NCBI GenBank assembly: GCA_036244855.1
Contig: BQKZ01001400.1
Span: 27,461-91,460 of the forward strand
Direction: 5' to 3'
Length of the DNA stretch: 64,000 bases
Source: Temnopleurus reevesii
Lineage: Eukaryota > Echinodermata > Echinoidea > Temnopleuroida > Temnopleuridae
Shown here: positions 46,410-56,482 of the stretch, piece after piece
Numbering within the stretch: the stretch's first letter is position 1
Layout of the letters: each line of letters starts with the position of its first letter
Notes under the pieces: generated by a model
Told to the model about the DNA's origin: nothing
Seen by the model: the letters and a program-made list of their open reading frames with translations, nothing else
The model's database searches: none
Translations under genes and position numbers: made by a program

Positions 46410-46979
46410 AGCTTCATCTTTCTGAGCTGCAGTACAATGTTACATCCTTGAACTGAGAAGGACCTGGCATTGATGAATGACATGGCTGTGACATGTGCTC
46501 GACATTCGGAAATGTTTGTGTAATGATACGATAAGTGTACTGCACTGTTGTAATAAACTAACAAATCTAAAGTAAACTTCCATACAGTGTAGCGCCCTCT
46601 TCGTTCACGTGCTAAGCCAGTCAGAGGAATTAGATTAGCATAAGAGAGTGGGAAGACTCAACAAACCATGCGACTGTTTGCCATCACATTAGCGGAGACA
46701 CAAATAATACAGTGTTTCGTATTGCGATTCGATTAGCTATATTTGTATCAGGTCTCACAAAGTGTATCCGCCATACGATATCCCATCTACTGACCCAATA
46801 TGTGGGGTATATCAATGTTATATGTGAGGCAAGATTTCAACTTGATTATCAAGTCACGTAAGCTGCTTTATTTTTTTATCTAAAATGTATCACTAATTTT
46901 TTTCCTTATGAATAAAGATATACCAACCAAAAAAATGCAATAGTAGGGTTCACATTTGAACCAATAGTTAACTTTTAGG
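46410..46979. other. No feature seen
   Basis: AT-rich sequence. GTAGCGCCCTCTTCGTTCAC near 46590 resembles GTAGCGCCCCCTTCGCTCCC near 30172, possibly a short shared dispersed repeat. Confidence 0.4.
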
Positions 46980-47190
46980 AGAGATGGCGCTTCAGATATT
47001 TAACTACTTTGTGAGCTGCAGTACAAATATTACCTTGCTGCAGTTTTTCAATAGCAAATTAGAGCATGATCATAGTTTGTTTGAATAAAACCCATCTAGA
47101 AATTTCTTAATAATTGCAAAAAAAGAATGACGCGCTTCAACACAACATTGCTTCACATACAAAATAAATGCGAACTCACATGCTGCAAAC
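46980..47190 (-). repeat. Dispersed repeat, inverted relative of 26830-27060
   Basis: See the entry at 26830: the same blocks appear here complemented and in reverse order, ending near CGAACTCACATGCTGCAAAC. Confidence 0.65.
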
Positions 47191-48039
47191 AAAACAATTA
47201 AATGAACATGAATATATATTAATACATTTTTACCAGAAAAAGAAAGAAAATGAATGTTTAAGGCATGAAATTATACTTAATATAAAGTTTGCAGATTTGC
47301 AAAAAAATAAAATGAAAACAGAAAAGGACATGTTGGAAAGCAAGTAAATTGCATGAGAAATGCTTTTAGTGGAAACAATTTTGGACCGACAGTAATTCAT
47401 GATGTAAATGTGATTCAGCACTTGAGCGCATTATGTGACAATATATCTCACAGATTGGAGAATATTTATGACACAGGGGCCATAAATGGAACGAAGTATC
47501 CATATATGAAGTGCAATTTAATACTCAAATGGAGTTTTATTAACATAGTTATTGACAGTGGGATTTCAACAGTGGATCCAGGGTGTCTTGGAACAACCTC
47601 CTCCTCCTCAAAAAGAGTAATGGTAGTTATTGTATTGTGCTTAATACCTCTTTAGCAGAAGTTTCAGAGCTTTTCAGTCAGTCAATGCAGCATTATTACC
47701 CTGGCTTTAGTCTGTCATATACCAGGGCATATAGCAATTCAAAAAATATTCACCTGATTTTAGGGTTGCCAAGAACAATATTAAGTATAGAGAATGCATG
47801 ACATTTAGGGTTTCCAAGAACAATCTTTGTGTAAAGAGAATGCAAAAAATCTATTAATCAACCCACATACTAGAGAGTGCAGTTAAAAAGTCACACACTT
47901 AATGTTTTAAATTCTTGTAACGTCTACCCAGAATTCTTTGAATAGAAAAGGAGACACTAATGAAGATGTTTGACTGGTTCTCAAAAATGCAGCTATGCTT
48001 TGGTCCATGTTGCATTTTCTTTCAACTTACTGTACACCT
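47191..48039. other. No gene; SINE 3'-body fragment at 47688-47755
   Basis: GCATTATTACCCTGGCTTTA at 47688 is the complement of the SINE body, followed by a decayed stretch ending ATTCACCTGATTTT. The 100-codon plus frame at 47353-47655 has balanced composition but no recognised domain. A 47-base direct repeat (AAGAACAAT, AGAGAATGCA words) lies at 47764-47850. Confidence 0.5.
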
Positions 48040-48173
48040 AAAGCCCCGGTCACATAGGACCCCAGAAGCAACACGATTCACCCCGACTCTTTGTTCCGAG
48101 GCAGTTAACTGTGAATTAACAAAGAGTCGGGGTGAATCGTGTTGCTTCCGGGGTCCTATGTGACCAGGGCTTT
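48040..48173. mobile_element. Hairpin MITE, GTCACATAG family, near-perfect copy
   Basis: 56-base arms (48040-48095 and 48118-48173) pair with only two mismatches around a 22-base loop that itself contains AGTTAACT. Outer arm: AAAGCCCCGGTCACATAGGA; inner: CCCCGACTCTTTGTT. Both mismatches are C/T-type changes at CpG positions. On a minus-strand transcript both would be G-U pairs. Youngest of the three copies here. Confidence 0.95.
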
Positions 48174-48602
48174 CAGTGCTCTTGTGAATATACAGAACGT
48201 GAATAGGATAGCTTTCTATTATATCAGAGTCCATGTACTTGTGGAATGTTTAATAATCATCCATTTAGAAATAATGCAACACATTACAAGTTAAATCTTA
48301 AAAATGCAGAACAGATTTTTGCTAAAAATACAAGCATGTGACTGAGCCAGCACATAGGAACTTCTTTAACTACACTAAATCGTCTATTATGTCATCAATT
48401 GAATATGGCAGTGATTTGACCCAAATTAATGATATGGGGGCGATCGTCAAGAGAGGGAGCATGAAAAACATCTCCGATCAAGGAAGCGCTGTTGGGATAT
48501 CAATAGTAAAAGAGGTTCGCACTGAACATAAAATGTGAGCCGCCGAAGGGTCAATCAATTAGCGTCATAGCGCCACATCATCGGCAAACCGTTTGGCCAT
48601 GT
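48174..48602. other. Single-copy block, possible regulatory DNA (48390-48600)
   Basis: This stretch is higher in G+C than its flanks, with GGGGGCGATCGTCAAGAG, ATCTCCGATCAAGGAAGC, CAATTAGCGTCATAGCGCC and CATCATCGGCAAACCG. No repeats and no convincing frame. The call is judgement from composition only. Confidence 0.35.
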
Positions 48603-49245
48603 GGGTTCTTTTTAATTAACACAGCTCGCCGGGTATTTGAATTCCAATTAGGCAACATCCTAGCAACACAATTAAGTGACTGAAAATGGAAAGGTTTTTA
48701 GTTTTAAATGTGTGTAATATGGAGAGGTAAGCAAATAAAGGATGTAATTGAGTAACTATGATGTAATACTGTATGTATTTCCTTCATTAACAAGGCTTCT
48801 GGCTATCACTTGGTTTTATATAATTAACTCTATACTTTATTAAGACACACTGTCGAGGAATGTCTCCTTTATGTCAAAGAAATTATCCACTATTTGCTGC
48901 ACTTATCCAGGTAAGGCGAATGGGTACCTAGTAGGAATATTTACAAATTGAATTATACTTCCGCTGGAGTAAAGTAAGCTTAAGCCAGGGTAAAAACAAT
49001 AATACAAAATTGCCATATGGGTTCATTTGAATTCTCCTGGTATTTGAATTCCAATTAGGCAACATCCTAGCGACACAACTGGCTGAAAGAGGGAAAAGGT
49101 TTTTAGTTTCGGATACATGTGTGCAATATGGAGAGGTACGAAAATAATGGGTGTAATTGAGTAGCTATAATGCCATGCTACATGTATGTCCTACACCAAT
49201 AAGGCCGATGGCTAGCACACGGTTTTATATCATTAATGTCTCACC
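48603..49245 (+). repeat. Two-copy tandem duplication, ~414-bp period, SINE between
   Basis: Copies at 48603-48840 and 49019-49245 share GGTATTTGAATTCCAATTAG, GCAACATCCTAGC, AATATGGAGAGGTA and GGTTTTATAT. The SINE fragment at 48872-49003 lies between them. Confidence 0.88.
48872..49003 (+). mobile_element. SINE fragment, 5'-truncated
   Basis: Starts at AAAGAAATTATCCACTATTT and keeps TTGCTGCACTTATCCAGGTA, GAATGGGTACCTAGTAGGAA and AAGCCAGGGTAAAAACAATA. No tRNA head. Confidence 0.8.
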
Positions 49246-49465
49246 TTTCTTTTTTTTATGAGTACAATTTTTTTCTCCATAATAATGCTAATGAAAGCAT
49301 CATTTGATTCAACATAATAGATTACAAGGTATGGATATCATGGCGAGACTCTGTAATGTTATTTTGAAATAAATGCACCGTTTCTCTTTCTGTAAATGTA
49401 CTACGACATAAAATAAGTGACACCCAGAGTACAGCATTTTTTACTTTTGTAAATTGACAACATGA
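49246..49465. other. No feature seen
   Basis: AT-rich spacer. Confidence 0.4.
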
Positions 49466-49635
49466 GCAACGTTTCATCAAGTAACAAAAGACTTAGAGAA
49501 CCACTTTATGCACGACTGGTATCAGTTCTTATGCTGAGTGATAAATAGTCTTACGTGTATTACACCCGTTAACCTACTCCAGTCTTTCCTAAAGTTATGC
49601 GTAATCTTAAGAACGATTTAGTGAAACACCGCCAT
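49466..49635. mobile_element. GTGTTTCACC inverted-repeat MITE, decayed copy
   Basis: Left part GCAACGTTTCATCAAGTAAC then GACTGGTATCAG; right part CCTACTCCAGTCTTTCCTAA and TTTAGTGAAACACCGCC. The order of words and the CGACTGGTATCAGTT centre match 2688-2850. Confidence 0.72.
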
Positions 49636-49763
49636 GGTTGCTTATTTAATTTCATCACTTTGTTTTGTTTTCATTCTAACTTGAATTATTTTTTAAAAAT
49701 TGCATAAAGTCATAAGTAATACATTCATAAGGATACTGATTGAATCTTTCACGTTCATTCCAC

Positions 49764-51000
49764 AAAATATCTCTGCATATTCAGCGGATAAAGGACAAAG
49801 TTCACAAACCAATATGGCGCCCAATAATCGTTGATTAGGACCCATGGGTACCTCCTAAATAGGGTGCTAACCCTTTGATGATCCCTCTATTTTGGTTTAT
49901 TGAATGTTTTATTCACACTCTTTTGTATAATCTCCAAAACATTACTTCCATGATATGTCGCTTTTACCTATACACGGATGTTCATATTACAAGCCATACT
50001 TTAAGACAAAAACTATTCACATTCAGCTTCATAATATAAAGGACAAAGTTCATGAACTGATTGGCGCCCAATGATTGCTTAGTAGGACCAATGGGTACAT
50101 CCTACATAGGGTGCTAACTCTTTATGATCCCTCTATTTTGGTCGATTGAATGTTGTATTCACACTCTTGAGTATGATCTCCTTAACGTTACTTCTAAGAT
50201 ATATCGCTTTTACCTATACATGCACATTCATGTTATAAGCAAGACTTTTGAAGGGAACCAACCCCTAGAATTGTCATGTTCTCCTTGAAGGAAGAAAAAT
50301 AAGGTGAACAAACTGAAAATCTGAGAAAAATCAGACAATCTATTCAAAAGTTATGAATTTTCAACTTCACAGAAATATGACAATCACTGCCGCTGATGGG
50401 GATCCATGCGATCGGCAACACCAATGAAATCTGTGACGTGATGTTGGAGGACTTCTCATTCACTCTATACATAGAATTTTACCAAATGGATTAATGTAAA
50501 ATTGAGCATCCGGGTTCAAAATGATTCTTTGCAAAATACATGCAGAATCGATCAGGAAACCAACATTTTGTTGACTTAAAAAAAGAAGAATATATGCAAA
50601 ATTCTATATACAGTGTGAATAAAGAATTGTCCGAGACAGATCTTGTCAATGTTGCCAATTGCATGGATCCCGATCAGCGGCAGGGAACTTCATATCTCTG
50701 TAATTATGAAAATTTGTAACTTTTGAACTGGTTGACAAAATTTGCTCAAATTTACAGTTTGTTAATCAAATTTTTCTGCATTCAAAGAGAGCAAAATAAT
50801 TACATGGGTTGGTTACCCTTTAAGACATAAACTATTCACATTCAGCTTTACATTATAAAGGACAAAGTTCATAAACTGATTGGCGCACAATAATTGCTGA
50901 TCAGCTCTCATGGGTGCACCCTAAATAGATCTTAACCCTTGATAACCCCTACTTTGGTCTGTTTGATTCTGTGTTCACACTTTCTGTAACACTGCAAAGA
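49764..51000 (+). repeat. Three-copy tandem repeat (~250 bp) hosting a MITE
   Basis: Copies begin near 49764, 50010 and 50822. Shared words are TATAAAGGACAAAGTTCA, TTGGCGCCCAATGATTGC, CTCTATTTTGGT and GCTTTTACCTATACA. The third begins right after the palindromic MITE at 50247-50823. The junction between copies 1 and 2 (ACTTTAAGAC) preserves the uninterrupted target. Confidence 0.88.
50247..50823. mobile_element. TTAA palindromic MITE, subfamily I, copy 2
   Basis: Left TTGAAGGGAACCAACCCC (target TTAA decayed to TTGA), right GGGTTGGTTACCCTTTAA. Arms contain AAAGTTATGAATTTTCAA and AAAATTTGTAACTTTTGAAC, plus AATACATGCAGAATCGAT at the centre. A CRE-like TGACGTGA sits at 50434. Inserted at TTAA inside the tandem repeat. 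Confidence 0.9.
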
Positions 51001-51407
51001 CCAGAATGCAAATCTAGCCAGAGGCCTGTAATATAAGGAGATATGAATAATTTTGCAATTAATCATATACATATAGACCTCTTCAGTACACATTTTGCCA
51101 TCGACTTACGATTAATATTTGTCGTAAGTTTTATCTCATCTTTTATGTTACAGGCACAAGGGATGCCAGTGGGAAATTGAACATAGATTCTATTATACAA
51201 TATTGTGCAGGCAAAAAAAAATGTTGTAACAATGGCATGAAAACTAAGTGCCCGGGCCTGAATTCAGGTTTTTACTAAGAAACTAGTCTCCCTGAGTCTA
51301 CTTTCGTATTCTCCAAAAATAAATTTCTAGTCAATTTTTTTAGGTACAAAAAATGAAAACTTTGCATGGAACATCAATGACAGAACATCTTGGAGGATAT
51401 ATCTGTA
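51001..51407. other. No feature seen
   Basis: AT-rich spacer between two palindromic MITEs. Confidence 0.4.
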
Positions 51408-52011
51408 TTAAAGGTTAACCAGCCTTTAGAGGTATTGTGCTTTCATTTAATGAAGAAAAATCAGATGAACAAACCGTGAAAATTTGAGCAAAATCGGACA
51501 ACCCGTCAAAAAGATATGAATTTTCAAAGTCACTGAGATAAAACGATCCTTATCTCTGATGGGGATCTGTGCGATCAGCAAATTTGATGGAATCTGTGAC
51601 GTCATGTCGGACAACTCCTCATTCACTTTGTACATGGAATTTTTTTAAATGGATAAATGTAAAATTTAGAGTAAGGTTGCAACATCATTCTTCTCAAAAT
51701 ACATGCAGAATCAATACAGAAATACTATACCCCAACCAAAAACTACCAGTTTGTTGACTTTTCCGGAAAAAAAGGAGAAAATGTGAAAATTTGTAAACGA
51801 GGAGTTGTCCGACATGACGTCACTGATTCCGCCGAATTTGCCGATTGCACAGATCTCCATGAGCAGTAGGGATCGTCATATCTCTGTGACTTTGAAAAGT
51901 CATAACTTTTGAACGGGTTGTCCGATTTTGCTCAAATTTTCACAGTTCGTTCATTTGATTATTCTTCATTCAATGAGAGCACGATAATCCCAGGGGTTGG
52001 TTTCCCTTTAA
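51408..52011. mobile_element. TTAA palindromic MITE, subfamily I, copy 3
   Basis: A 0.6-kb palindrome, TTAAAGGTTAACC to GGGGTTGGTTTCCCTTTAA. Arms pair through AAAATTTGAGCAAAATCGGA / TCCGATTTTGCTCAAATTTT. Perfect TGACGTCA occurs in both arms, at 51597-51604 and 51815-51822. TTAA at both ends. Confidence 0.92.
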
Positions 52012-53145
52012 GTCATTCCCATAGACTTTGTACAAGAACCACCTGGTGCTAGTAGTCAATGGATTAATTGAGAGTTTTAGAAATTAATGTTTGTCTTAAT
52101 AAGATAAAACAAATCTGTAGATATAACTATATTGATCTGTGTATATAAACGGCAAAGGAATTGCCATTTAACTAAAAAGCAATCATATAGTATACTTGTC
52201 ATCTATGCATGATATATTATCTTGGCAGTCTGAATATGCCCTATTTTGATCACTGTGACCTGTAATTACACCAACCTTTGAATATTTGATGACACAATTT
52301 GGCCAATATCATTCAAATGTACCATTCAGATAGCCCAATCATACCTGATTGGCTTTTGAATATTTCATGACATTTCTACCGTTCACTGACTCATACATCT
52401 TGCAAAGCAGTTATGAATCAAATTTGTTTCATTTTTTTAAACCTGGGTAAAGGTGGAACTTGTACTTTCGTAGCAGATCAATGAGTTCATAGGCTACACA
52501 ATAAAATATTTATCATGATTACTTAAAATTTGAGATCATAGAGGACTGGTTCAATCTGATTTCTTATTATTAAAAAAATAATAATAATAACAATTATATG
52601 AGATAAACATTGTATAGAATCAGAATATAATACTTAACAGCAAATGTTAAGAACATTAGTGATTTACAAGTGTCGAGATTGGACACGCACCAATTCATCC
52701 TTTTAAAAAATGTTACAAATAAAATGAATGAATTAGAGTGCAATACATTTTTTTTACTATTGCATGAGCACGGATATCCATTATTTGTTTCATATCTCAA
52801 TATCCGACAGTTTTGTTCCTTCTAGGGCTAGAGTAACAACTAATAACCTGCTAGAAACTGTGATCATGATATAACAACTACACATCTACCAAAGATAGTA
52901 ATGTTAATACTTTGCACAATATATAATTTAATAGAGATCATGGTCAGACCTATGAGTCTAATCTGTTTTGATTCAAATCAAACAAAACAGTTGATATCAT
53001 ATCCATTTTCAAATCATACACATTTTGTTCTGAATTCTTAGTGATACCCCAAGTAGGGAAAATTGGTCAGGATTTTATTTCCTATGCTTTTGGAAGGGAT
53101 GCCATTAAATTTATCCATATGCACAGTGTTTCAGAAGGTAAAGCA
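52012..53145. other. No feature seen
   Basis: AT-rich single-copy DNA up to the assembly gap, with a short (AAT)n near 52576-52590. Confidence 0.45.
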
Positions 53146-53603
53146 NNNNNNNNNNNNNNNNNNNNNNNNNNNNNNNNNNNNNNNNNNNNNNNNNNNNNNN
53201 NNNNNNNNNNNNNNNNNNNNNNNNNNNNNNNNNNNNNNNNNNNNNNNNNNNNNNNNNNNNNNNNNNNNNNNNNNNNNNNNNNNNNNNNNNNNNNNNNNNN
53301 NNNNNNNNNNNNNNNNNNNNNNNNNNNNNNNNNNNNNNNNNNNNNNNNNNNNNNNNNNNNNNNNNNNNNNNNNNNNNNNNNNNNNNNNNNNNNNNNNNNN
53401 NNNNNNNNNNNNNNNNNNNNNNNNNNNNNNNNNNNNNNNNNNNNNNNNNNNNNNNNNNNNNNNNNNNNNNNNNNNNNNNNNNNNNNNNNNNNNNNNNNNN
53501 NNNNNNNNNNNNNNNNNNNNNNNNNNNNNNNNNNNNNNNNNNNNNNNNNNNNNNNNNNNNNNNNNNNNNNNNNNNNNNNNNNNNNNNNNNNNNNNNNNNN
53601 NNN
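53146..53603. other. Assembly gap (458 N)
   Basis: A run of N. Frames that cross it are meaningless. The right edge opens with a C run followed by an A run, a likely cause of the break. Confidence 0.99.
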
Positions 53604-54401
53604 TACCCCCCCCCAAAAAAAAAAATAAATGGGGAACAAGATTGCTAAAAGATCCAAAGCCCATATCAACAAGCTTTTGGGATTCATCCATCTACCTGCA
53701 CCTTTAAAATACATCAGTAAATGTATCATGCGAAAACTGGGAATGCAAAAGCAATACAGATGACTGCCTGACTAGGGATGGGGGTGGGAAGAAGAGTGTT
53801 ATTTTTGTGAATACCGCCACTGACCACCCTGTATCACGTAAACTAGGCCTTGGACTTTCCCTTTTTTCAACAAATTTTCCAGAACTATGTACAAAATAGC
53901 CACAGATGCACTCTTCGCAATGCATAGCAGACCAACTTATCACCCTATATGCACAACCAATGTCAACATCGACCACAGCGGAACGTTCCAACCCGATCAA
54001 TGTTGGTCAAACCAAAGCAAAAACGGGAAAACCAGTACACGAAAACGAGTCCAGTCAAACAAATTAGCCACTAGGAGAGAGTGTTTGACGTGCACAACAA
54101 CATGTCTCGAGTCCAGTTCGCACACTCGACAGAAAAATCGACAGTAGACCAACATTCCACGATCCAATCAATGCCGACAAGACCGAGGTAGAAAGAGAGA
54201 AAAGAAGGAGAAATCGAAGACGAGTTCAGTAGTATGTCCATGACCGTCAATCAGAGGCAGATAATATTTAATATTTGAGGAATTTGGGTGCTTAGCGAGC
54301 GCTCGAGCTTTGCAATTAAGCGGGAAGGGCAGCGGAATGCAAGGGAAGCATCTCAGTGAAGGACACTGTAGGTTGAACATTGATGTCTGTTAATGTTCGG
54401 T
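53604..54401. other. No confident gene
   Basis: 53940-54250 is less AT-rich, with ACCAATGTCAACATCGACC, CGAGTCCAGT (twice) and GATCAATGTTGG / GATCCAATCAATGCC words, hinting at weak internal repetition. An 86-codon plus frame (53887-54147) shows no recognised domain. Confidence 0.4.
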
Positions 54402-54906
54402 AGTATTCCTTACTTGTATTTGAATAGGTGGGACTGCATGCAAACTGATGTGAAAATAATAGAGAAAGGTGAAGGATATCGATGGCCAGGGTAAATATCT
54501 TAAAGGGAATCAGGACCGTGGATGATAGTAATTTGGTTCCACCAGCACAATAATTCAGAATAATCTCATTGTAATCCTGTTTAATCATTCATGGTGCATG
54601 TTTCATTCAGATACTTAAGCAAAATATGTCCAATTAACTATACAAAATTCATCAATAAAATGCAGTATTCCTTACTTGTCTTTGAATAGGTGGGACTGCA
54701 TGCAAACTGATGTGAAAATAATAGAGAAAGGTGAAGGATATCGATGGCCAGGGTAAATATCTTAAAGGGATTCAGGACCGTGGATGATAGTAATTTGGTT
54801 CCACCAGCACAATAATTCAGAATCATCTCATTGTAATCCTGTTTAATCATTCATTATACAGATTTCATTCAGATACTCTTGCAAAATATCTTTAATTAAC
54901 CATACA
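54402..54906 (+). repeat. Two-copy tandem duplication, 262-bp period
   Basis: Copies at 54402-54663 and 54664-54906 are nearly identical over about 190 bases (AGTATTCCTTACTTGT, GGTGGGACTGCATGCAAACT, GGTTCCACCAGCACAATAAT), then diverge mildly. The second is cut at ACAAAAT by a SINE. High identity makes this one of the younger duplications. Confidence 0.95.
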
Positions 54907-54907
54907 A

Positions 54908-54908
<1 letters not shown>

Positions 54909-54939
<31 letters not shown>

Positions 54940-55190
54940 ACGGCTTTTATATAGCGCTTATCAACTCTAAGAATTCTCTATTAAAGCGCTCTACAATTGC
55001 AACAATATTACCCTGGCTTTAGCCCGGCAGCCACTTCATTAACGCCTTTGGCGTTTCAAGGAATAAATATTCCTACCAGGTACTCATTCACCTCACCTGG
55101 GTTGAGTGCAGCACAATGTGGATGAATTTCTTGCTGAAGGAAATTAATGCCCTGGGTGGGACTCGAACCTGCAACCCTCTTCTTGAAGAA
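54909..55190 (-). mobile_element. tRNA-derived SINE, long (AAT)n tail
   Basis: A (AAT)n tail of about 30 bases, TTTTATATAGCGCTTATCAA, CCTGGCTTTAGCCCGGCAGC, CTCACCTGGGTTGAGTGCAG, GGTGGGACTCGAACCTGCAA. The head stops at TTCTTGAAG, so box A is missing. Core is close to consensus and relatively young. Confidence 0.93.
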
Positions 55191-56482
55191 TGGTGTTATT
55201 TTATTTCAGTATTTAACTTAGAAAAGTATCTTTAAATGTTACATATGGAGACATTGAGAGTAGTCCTCAACTAAATGGGACATGGACATATAATTGTTGC
55301 CTCTAATAAAATAATTTTTAAAATGTTGTTTCTGCATCACAAATGTCCTACTCATTTTTTAGTATGACAAAAAAAAGCAATCAGATAACTATTGATCTGC
55401 TTTTATCAAAATATAGATGGTCACAAGCCCTTTTGTATTTTGAAAGAGGGTTAAACATGTTTGAGAACCTGTGTTTTTAAAGTGTACTGATGACTTATTT
55501 CAAACCTACATACCAAAGTAAATCATTATACAACTATCTTTCAAACTTCCATAATTAAGAACTTTGTTTAACACTGTGGTTACGCTGATTTGAAGAATTC
55601 TTAAACCAAATTGTCTGGCCCACCTATTTATATTCAGATGGAATAAAACAACAATGCATCTAAGCTTTACAAATTTAGCTCTTTTGAAGCACCAAATATT
55701 GTCTTTAAAGCCTAATACTTGCTCAGCTTAGGTCATGTACACTATAAAATATTCAAATAGAATTTTGGATATGGAAGTAGAGAAATCTTTAGATGAAAAC
55801 AATGTTATCCCATGCATTTAAATGATGGACTAATAGTTTGAAAGCTATCTCAATGTCAGGAGTATTCATGCCAATATTTCAAATATTTTCCACTTTTTAC
55901 CTGGCTTCCAGACATACACATAGGACTTGTCTGCTTTAGACAGCATAATTCAGAAAAGATGAAATACGGATTCCGAAATAATCCATACGTGGATATAATT
56001 TCAGCTGCGGTCCATTTCAAAAGCATTCTCAGCGAGAGCAAAGAGATTTCTATATCTTGGGGAGTACAAGTTGAATGATAATGAGATTATGATGTTAATA
56101 CCCATATCCTATGGATGCACTTTACAAAACAAGTCTCCCTCCTGGTCACATTGCTAGACAGAAATATCTTTTTATTTCATGAAATTATTTTGATATATAG
56201 GGTGAGAGTTTTCCGAAGGTCCTATGTTTAAGGGGTATCTGAGGTAAAAGAATATAATTTGTGTATTGCTTAAGTCCATGAAATTAACCAAAATTAGCTT
56301 TATCCAACATGATGTCTAGTACTTGTTAAGGAGTACTGCCCAGTTAGGCTCCATGCGAGGCTTTTAGCTATGCTCTTTTATGTATGTCTGTCCCATTATT
56401 TCGCTGTGTGATTTGTGGTCATACAAGTCATCTTTAAATTTTCCATGAGAATCGATCAGTTCTAAGAATTCAATAATTGGAA
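55191..56482. other. No feature seen
   Basis: AT-rich, apparently single-copy DNA. Confidence 0.45.

Noticed and set aside
47353..47655. 100-codon frame with balanced composition
   Set aside because: No recognised domain, and a tail overlapping a SINE fragment region.
53041..53729. Four frames of 186-215 codons on both strands
   Set aside because: They run through the 458-base N gap; real sequence supports only short ends.
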